This document shows, one piece after another, positions 59,459-64,000 of a DNA stretch of 64,000 bases. The translations under genes were made by a program, and so were the position numbers. Below the pieces are notes generated by a model. It saw nothing but the letters and a program-made list of their open reading frames with translations, was not told the DNA's origin and did no database searches. This stretch comes from Oleiharenicola sp. (GTDB taxonomy: Bacteria; Verrucomicrobiota; Verrucomicrobiia; Opitutales; Opitutaceae): assembly GCA_025363455.1 (NCBI GenBank), contig JANYDW010000052.1, forward strand, positions 1-64,000, in the 5' to 3' direction. The stretch's first letter is position 1; each line of letters starts with the position of its first letter.

Positions 59459-60772
59459 CTAGTCGCCCGAGAGTGAATCCCGGACCGCCGCGATCACCTG
59501 GTTCTTCGGCACCTCATGCTCGGTGCGATCGGTCAAATTGCGGACCTTGACAATGCCCTTGGCCAGCTCATCCCCGCCATAAATGAGCGCCAGTTTCGCG
59601 CCCGATTCAGACGCCGCCTTGAACTGCTTGCCGAAAGCCAGCTCCCTGAATGGATACTCGGCCTTGAAACCGGCGGCGCGCAGCGCATGGATGTCGGCAA
59701 AGGCCGCCTTCCGCTCTGCCTCGCCACCGATGACGACGTAGACATCCGGCGCCGTCACGTGGGCTGGCGCCAGTCCGCGCTGCTCGAGCAGCAGGCCGGT
59801 TGTTACATCACCGATGGCAAAGCCCACGGCGGGCAGGTCCGGGCCGCCGAGTTTCTTCACGAGGTCATTGTAGCGTCCGCCACCGGCCAAAGCCCGCAGG
59901 TCACCCTTGCGGTCAAAGGCCTCGAACACAAAACCGGTGTAGTAGGCCAGGCCGCGAACGACGGCCAGATCAACACAAACGAAATCGCCCAGGCCCATCG
60001 CTGCCAGACCGGCGAGCACCTTACGCCAGTCGGTGAGGCGAGCGGACAGTTTGTCGGACTTGAATGGTGCGAGAGTGGCCTCCAATTCGGCGAGACCCTT
60101 GACCTTCAGGAAAGCCAGCACCTTGTCCTTCTGGTCTGCCGGCAGAGCCCCGTGAGCCTCAGCATAGCCCTTGAAAGCATCGTCACCCATTTTCTCAAAA
60201 CGATCGACCGCCGTGAGCAGGGCTCGTGATTGCTCCTCATTAAAGCCCAGAGCCTCAAGATAAAAGAACCACAGGTCGCGATCGCTCAGCCGCACATAGA
60301 AGTCATCCTTGGTCAGGCCAAAGCCCGCGAGGCATTGTACGAGCAGGGCGATCAACTCGATCTCGGCCTCCGGTCCGGCTTCGCCAAAGATATCGGCGTT
60401 GAACTGGTGGAAAGCTCTCAGCCGGCCTTTTTGCGCGCGCTCGTAACGGTAAAACTCCGCGATGCTGAACCACTTGATCGGACGCTTGAGCGCGCCGGCC
60501 TTGGCGCCGACCATCCGGCAGACTGTCGGGGTCATCTCGGGCCGGAGTGACACCTCGCGGTCTCCCTTGTCCTTGAAGCTGAAGAGCTGTGCCTCGATCT
60601 CGTCGCCCGACTTGGTCTTGTAGAGCTCGAGCGGCTCCAGAACCGGCGCATCATACTCCTGAAAGCCGAAAGCGGAGGCAGTCTGCCGCCAGACGCGGAA
60701 AATGTGCTGACGCCGGGAAAAATCCTCGGGGTAGAAATCCCGGAAGCCGGGAAGCGACTGAAAACCGGCCAT
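59459..60772 (-). CDS. hisS: Histidyl-tRNA synthetase
   Basis: 437 aa. Class II motifs: motif 2 AEFYRYERAQKGRLRAFHQF, the histidine-specific RGLAYYTGFVFE and GGGRYNDLVKKLG, and a C-terminal anticodon-binding domain (PDVYVVIGGEAERKAAF). Charges tRNA-His. 23 nt downstream of the HU/IHF gene, probably one transcript. Confidence 0.95.
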   Translation of the reverse strand: MAGFQSLPGFRDFYPEDFSRRQHIFRVWRQTASAFGFQEYDAPVLEPLELYKTKSGDEIEAQLFSFKDKGDREVSLRPEMTPTVCRMVGAKAGALKRPIKWFSIAEFYRYERAQKGRLRAFHQFNADIFGEAGPEAEIELIALLVQCLAGFGLTKDDFYVRLSDRDLWFFYLEALGFNEEQSRALLTAVDRFEKMGDDAFKGYAEAHGALPADQKDKVLAFLKVKGLAELEATLAPFKSDKLSARLTDWRKVLAGLAAMGLGDFVCVDLAVVRGLAYYTGFVFEAFDRKGDLRALAGGGRYNDLVKKLGGPDLPAVGFAIGDVTTGLLLEQRGLAPAHVTAPDVYVVIGGEAERKAAFADIHALRAAGFKAEYPFRELAFGKQFKAASESGAKLALIYGGDELAKGIVKVRNLTDRTEHEVPKNQVIAAVRDSLSGD

Positions 60773-60795
60773 GCCTCGCTGCGACTAGCGCGCGC

Positions 60796-61134
60796 TCAGG
60801 CCGTGGCCGGAGGCGGCGGATTGCTGCGCAATTTCTCGAGGCTGAGTTGCTTGATCTTCTGCTTGAGAATCTTGCCCGACTTAAACTTGACGACAGCCCG
60901 CTCGGGAATAACGACCTCGGTCTCTGGCTTGTTCGGGTTGCGGCCGACCCGGGCCTTGCGCACCTGGACCTCGAGGACACCGAAGTTGCGTAACTCGACG
61001 TTCCGGCCTGCAGCCAGCGCATCCATCACGATATCAAGTGTCATCTGGACCGTATCTTGGATTTGTTTCTGCGGAAACCCGGTCTTCTCGTAGATTTCCA
61101 GCACGATCTCGCGTTTGGTCAGGTTGGTCGACAT
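60796..61134 (-). CDS. HU/IHF-family DNA-binding protein
   Basis: 112 aa. LTKREIVLEIYEKTGFPQKQ, GRNVELRNFGVLEV and RVGRNPNKPETEV (the DNA-inserting beta arm with its Pro) define the fold. A ~15-residue tail rich in Pro and Ala follows. Bends and compacts DNA. IHF versus HU cannot be decided; the arm RNPNKPE leans to IHF-like. Confidence 0.9.
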   Translation of the reverse strand: MSTNLTKREIVLEIYEKTGFPQKQIQDTVQMTLDIVMDALAAGRNVELRNFGVLEVQVRKARVGRNPNKPETEVVIPERAVVKFKSGKILKQKIKQLSLEKLRSNPPPPATA

Positions 61135-61241
61135 GGCTTGGCGGGGGTTAAAATTTAAACCGTGGAAGTTTCAGGCACAAATAATTCACTACCCAGTGCT
61201 TGCGTCAACCGCAAAGCCGCACAAAGGCTACCTCCCTTCCC

Positions 61242-61937
61242 ATGCCTGATCCAAAGGCAGTAAACAGCTTGTTCGCCCGGATTGCGGGGCGATATGACCT
61301 CGCCAACCACCTTTTGAGTGGAGGAGTGGATTTCTGTTGGCGGCAACGGCTGGTTCGAGCGGTCCATGATGCGCATCCGGCCGACATTCTCGATCTGGCC
61401 ACTGGCAGTGGCGACGTCGCCTTTGCCCTGGCCGATGGCCTCCCTGCCCAAGTCGTTGTGACCGGCATGGATTTTTGCCAACCCATGCTCGACGAGGCAG
61501 TTAAGAAGCGTTCTGCCAACCAACGTTGGAGTGAAATCGAGTTCAAACAAGGTGACGGCATGGCCCTGCCCGTGCCCGACAAGAGTTTCGACGCGATCAC
61601 CATTTCGTTTGGCCTGCGCAACATGGCTGACCGGCACAAATCGTTATGCGAAATGCGCCGGGTGCTTCGGCCCGGCGGACGACTCTTCGTGCTGGAGTTC
61701 TCACAGCCTTATTTCTGGTTCCGGCCTTTTTACTACGCCTACCTGAAATTCCTCCTGCCGGCTATCGCCAGTCTGGTGACAGGCGACCGGTCCGCCTACG
61801 AATATCTCTGCGGCTCGATCGAACTCTTTCCCGGCCGGCAGGCGATGGCCGAGGAAATCCGCCAGGCTGGTTTCACTTCGGTCCGTGCGACATCAATGAC
61901 TTTTGGCATCGTGGCTTTGCACGAGGCGCAGGCATAG
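61242..61937 (+). CDS. ubiE: UbiE/MenG quinone-biosynthesis C-methyltransferase
   Basis: 231 aa from ATG MPDPKAVNSLFARIAGRYD. LSGGVDFCWRQRLVR, ILDLATGSGDVAFAL (SAM motif I) and ISFGLRNMADRHKSLCEM RR-type motif are UbiE/MenG signatures; VLEFSQPYFWFRPFY follows. Methylates demethylmenaquinone and/or the ubiquinone precursor; menaquinone is likelier in this lineage. Confidence 0.92.
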   Translation: MPDPKAVNSLFARIAGRYDLANHLLSGGVDFCWRQRLVRAVHDAHPADILDLATGSGDVAFALADGLPAQVVVTGMDFCQPMLDEAVKKRSANQRWSEIEFKQGDGMALPVPDKSFDAITISFGLRNMADRHKSLCEMRRVLRPGGRLFVLEFSQPYFWFRPFYYAYLKFLLPAIASLVTGDRSAYEYLCGSIELFPGRQAMAEEIRQAGFTSVRATSMTFGIVALHEAQA

Positions 61938-61955
61938 GATCGGCTCGACTGCAGG

Positions 61956-61973
61956 GTGGGATCACTGTCCCAC
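61956..61973. terminator. Hairpin between convergent ubiE and iscA-like genes
   Basis: GTGGGA-TCACTG-TCCCAC, a 6-bp stem, 18 nt after ubiE and 31 nt after the Fe-S gene stop. Possibly bidirectional; no T-run. Confidence 0.45.
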
Positions 61974-62003
61974 GTTAATGTCTCGGAAAAAAACGCTCCG
62001 CTC

Positions 62004-62321
62004 TCAATTGAACGACTTGCCGCAACCGCAGGTGCTCTGAGCATTGGGGTTCCTGATCTCAAAGCCTTTGCCCTGCAAGCCATCGTCAAAATCGATACTG
62101 GTTCCTGTGAGGTAGGCCAGGCTCGTCTGATCCACCAGCACCTGCACCCCCTCGGTCTCAAAGGTTTGATCGTCGGCCTTGGGCAGATCAAAGGACATGC
62201 CGTATTGAAATCCTGAGCAGCCGCCATCCTCGATCAGGACCCGCAGCCGTTTCTGGGCATCGCCTTGCGCGGCATGCATGGACTGCACCTGACGGGCGGC
62301 GCGGGCGGTAAGCGTGATCAT
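62004..62321 (-). CDS. A-type Fe-S cluster carrier (IscA/ErpA/HesB)
   Basis: 105 aa. Three conserved cysteines: Cys35 in [11 protein letters not shown], Cys98 and Cys100 in STCGCGKSF. Carries Fe-S clusters to target proteins. Family member type (ErpA versus IscA) not assigned. Divergent from the kinase gene, 132 nt apart. Confidence 0.93.
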   Translation of the reverse strand: MITLTARAARQVQSMHAAQGDAQKRLRVLIEDGGCSGFQYGMSFDLPKADDQTFETEGVQVLVDQTSLAYLTGTSIDFDDGLQGKGFEIRNPNAQSTCGCGKSFN

Positions 62322-62453
62322 AGGCGAAACCTACGTCCGTACCCCCCACTGTCAACCCACCCAAACAGGCATAAATCAAGCTTGAAGCAGGAAGCGTGCA
62401 AATATCCCCGCAGAGTTCTTGCCACAACCCAAGCTCGCCGTTTTTCTGCAGTC

Positions 62454-63443
62454 GTGGCTACGTCCTCCTTAAAACATATTTCCAACGAACTCGAATATGA
62501 GCTGACCCGCAAGCTCGCGGAAGGTGGCATGGGGCTGGTCTACGAAGCCGTCCAGAAGGGCTCGGGCAATTTCCGCAAGACCGTCGCCATCAAACTTATT
62601 CGGGAGGAGTATTCCAGCATCCCGGAGTTCCAGAAAAACTTCATCGGCGAAGCCCGCCTGGTGGCCGACCTGATCCACACCAACATTGTCCAGACCTACC
62701 ATCTGGGCCAGATCGGCGGGCAGTATTTCATGACCATGGAGTTTGTCAGCGGCGTGAACCTCGAGCAGTTCATCGAGCGTCATGCCGAGCTCGGCAAACA
62801 GGTCCCCATCGACATGGCGGTCTTCATCGCCTCCCGGGTCTGCCGCGGCCTCAGTTACGCCCATACCAAACGCGACCGCGATGGCCGGCTGCTCGGCATC
62901 GTACACCGGGACGTCAACCCCAAGAACGTCATGCTGGCCATCGAGGGCGACGTGAAGCTCACGGACTTCGGCATCGCGAAAGCCCTCGATCTGATGTACA
63001 ATGAGGAAGGCAAGGTGATTCCCGGCAAGGACGAGTATCTCTCCACCGAGGGTGCCAGCTACGCCGTCACCGACGGCCGCTCTGATCTGTTCTCCCTGGG
63101 CATCGTGCTTACCGAGATCCTGCTTGGGCGAAACATTTTCCGGGGCGCCACGCGCCTGGATTCCCGCCGCAACATCCTCACGATGCCGCTGCCCAAGTTC
63201 CATACCCTGCGCGCCGACGTCGATCCCAAGCTCGAGACCATCCTGGACAAGGCCCTCCAACGCGACCGGGACCAGCGCTACCAGTCGGCCTACGAGATGT
63301 TGACCGATCTCGAACTTTACCTTTACAGCGATCGCTACGGTCCCACCAACGAGAAACTGGCCGTCTACCTGGCCGAAATCTTTCCTCCCGGCAACCTGGG
63401 CCCCAATCCGTCGCTCCCGACCACATTCCAGGCGCGCGTGTAA
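62454..63443 (+). CDS. Serine/threonine protein kinase, Hanks type
   Basis: 329 aa from a GTG ([10 protein letters not shown]), start uncertain. Glycine loop [12 protein letters not shown] (21-32), Lys47 (VAIKLI), catalytic loop HRDVNPKN with Asp153 and Asn in place of the usual Lys two residues on, as in HRDVSPQN-type bacterial kinases, and DFG at 171-173. The APE motif is not recognisable. No membrane helix, so cytosolic. It is 21 nt upstream of rpoN and probably co-transcribed, hinting at a link to sigma-54 control. Confidence 0.9.
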   Translation: MATSSLKHISNELEYELTRKLAEGGMGLVYEAVQKGSGNFRKTVAIKLIREEYSSIPEFQKNFIGEARLVADLIHTNIVQTYHLGQIGGQYFMTMEFVSGVNLEQFIERHAELGKQVPIDMAVFIASRVCRGLSYAHTKRDRDGRLLGIVHRDVNPKNVMLAIEGDVKLTDFGIAKALDLMYNEEGKVIPGKDEYLSTEGASYAVTDGRSDLFSLGIVLTEILLGRNIFRGATRLDSRRNILTMPLPKFHTLRADVDPKLETILDKALQRDRDQRYQSAYEMLTDLELYLYSDRYGPTNEKLAVYLAEIFPPGNLGPNPSLPTTFQARV

Positions 63444-63464
63444 GCGGGTTGTCTCCTCCTTCGC

Positions 63465-64000
63465 ATGAGCGGCCCAGGACTCAACCAGAGTTTCCAACAG
63501 CGGCAGACGCAACAGCTCATGCTGGCGCCGCAGATGCGGCAGTCGCTCAAGATCCTCCAGGTCGCCGCCCTGGATCTCCGTGCCACCATCCAGGAAGAAT
63601 TGCAGGCCAATCCCACCTTGGAAGAGATGCCCATGGATGACGTCAGTCTCGAGAAATCCGCCACCAGCGGCGATGAAAAGTCCGGCCATGACAGCGACGA
63701 TCCACGCGAGGAGATGAATTTCGACAACAAGGATCGCCAGATGCTCGAACGCATCGGGCAGGACTGGCGGGACCATATGTCCGACACCGGCGGGGTGCGC
63801 CAGACCACCGGTGAGGAGGACGAGCGCCGCCAGCACTTCTATGACTCGCTCACCACCGAGACCTCCCTGCAACAGCACCTGATGCAGCAGGCAGAGGTGG
63901 CGGAATGCCTGCCGCCCGTCCTGGAGGCACTGCGCTACCTCATCGGTAGCCTGGATGACCGCGGCTACCTGACCGCCACCCTGCCCGACCTCGCCCTGCT
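63465..64000 (+). CDS. rpoN: RNA polymerase sigma-54 factor, 5' part
   Basis: 178 codons visible, cut by the window edge. MSGPGLNQSFQQRQTQQLML then APQMRQSLKILQ is the Gln-rich region I of sigma-54 that contacts the enhancer-binding activator; LDLRATIQEELQANPTLEE follows. An acidic region II (DEKSGHDSDDPREE) leads into the core-binding domain (LQQHLMQQAEVAE, LIGSLDDRGYLTATLPDLAL). Directs -24/-12 promoters. Confidence 0.95.
   Translation, partial: MSGPGLNQSFQQRQTQQLMLAPQMRQSLKILQVAALDLRATIQEELQANPTLEEMPMDDVSLEKSATSGDEKSGHDSDDPREEMNFDNKDRQMLERIGQDWRDHMSDTGGVRQTTGEEDERRQHFYDSLTTETSLQQHLMQQAEVAECLPPVLEALRYLIGSLDDRGYLTATLPDLAL

Overview
This is a GC-rich bacterial chromosome segment with housekeeping genes on both strands and many short intergenic palindromes. 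Gene content and style fit a Gram-negative heterotroph of the Verrucomicrobia/Opitutaceae type: frequent GTG/TTG starts, a secreted GH54-like arabinofuranosidase, SurA, sigma-54, an Mfd-SurA-RadC cluster and very abundant dispersed repeats. That placement is an inference from style, not from a marker gene; no rRNA lies in the window.

Layout. 0-6 kb: rsmB, a secreted hypothetical, a lipase-like hydrolase, a DUF1272 protein, an HTH/metallo-beta-lactamase protein and an MFS exporter. 6-13 kb: a secreted carbohydrate block (beta-propeller lipoprotein, CE1-like esterase, 1087-aa GH54-like arabinofuranosidase). 13-18 kb: an accessory stretch with a VKOR-thioredoxin fusion, an acyltransferase-3 protein, a nucleotidyltransferase-type toxin-antitoxin candidate with a dyad operator, and tRNA-Cys. 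18-29 kb: parA, two ABC-2 permeases, rnc, mfd, surA, radC, tRNA-Tyr, cardiolipin synthase. 29-42 kb, mostly minus strand: fatty-acid desaturase, methyltransferase, thrC, lysC, a Phd/PIN toxin-antitoxin pair, plsY, serA, an Old Yellow Enzyme and prolyl oligopeptidase. 42-53 kb: SGNH hydrolase, HD hydrolase, GNAT acetyltransferase, a class III cyclase with TPRs, a ParE-type TA pair, a DUF2157/GDYXXLXY pair, a lone Mrr endonuclease and dgt. 53-64 kb: ogt and alkA (alkylation repair), an MgtE-like transporter, tdh-kbl (threonine to glycine), cdd, hisS, an HU/IHF protein, ubiE/menG, an IscA-type Fe-S protein, a Ser/Thr kinase and the 5' part of rpoN, cut by the window edge.

The most striking content is the repeat landscape. 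I distinguish at least ten palindrome families by shared arms. Some sit 0-18 nt after stop codons (rnc, radC, parA, cls, thrC, ogt and others). Others are nested: outer arms built of 7-11-nt-period words enclose a different inner palindrome, and the right arm often ends at or near a start codon. Four share ends of the type TTAACCRCTAAT ... ATTAGYGGTTAA. Copies of the palindromes also lie in frame inside two essential-type genes, rsmB (one) and mfd (two), where they add peptide to the protein. This resembles the Rickettsia palindromic elements but in an unrelated lineage, and is the best candidate for something undescribed here.
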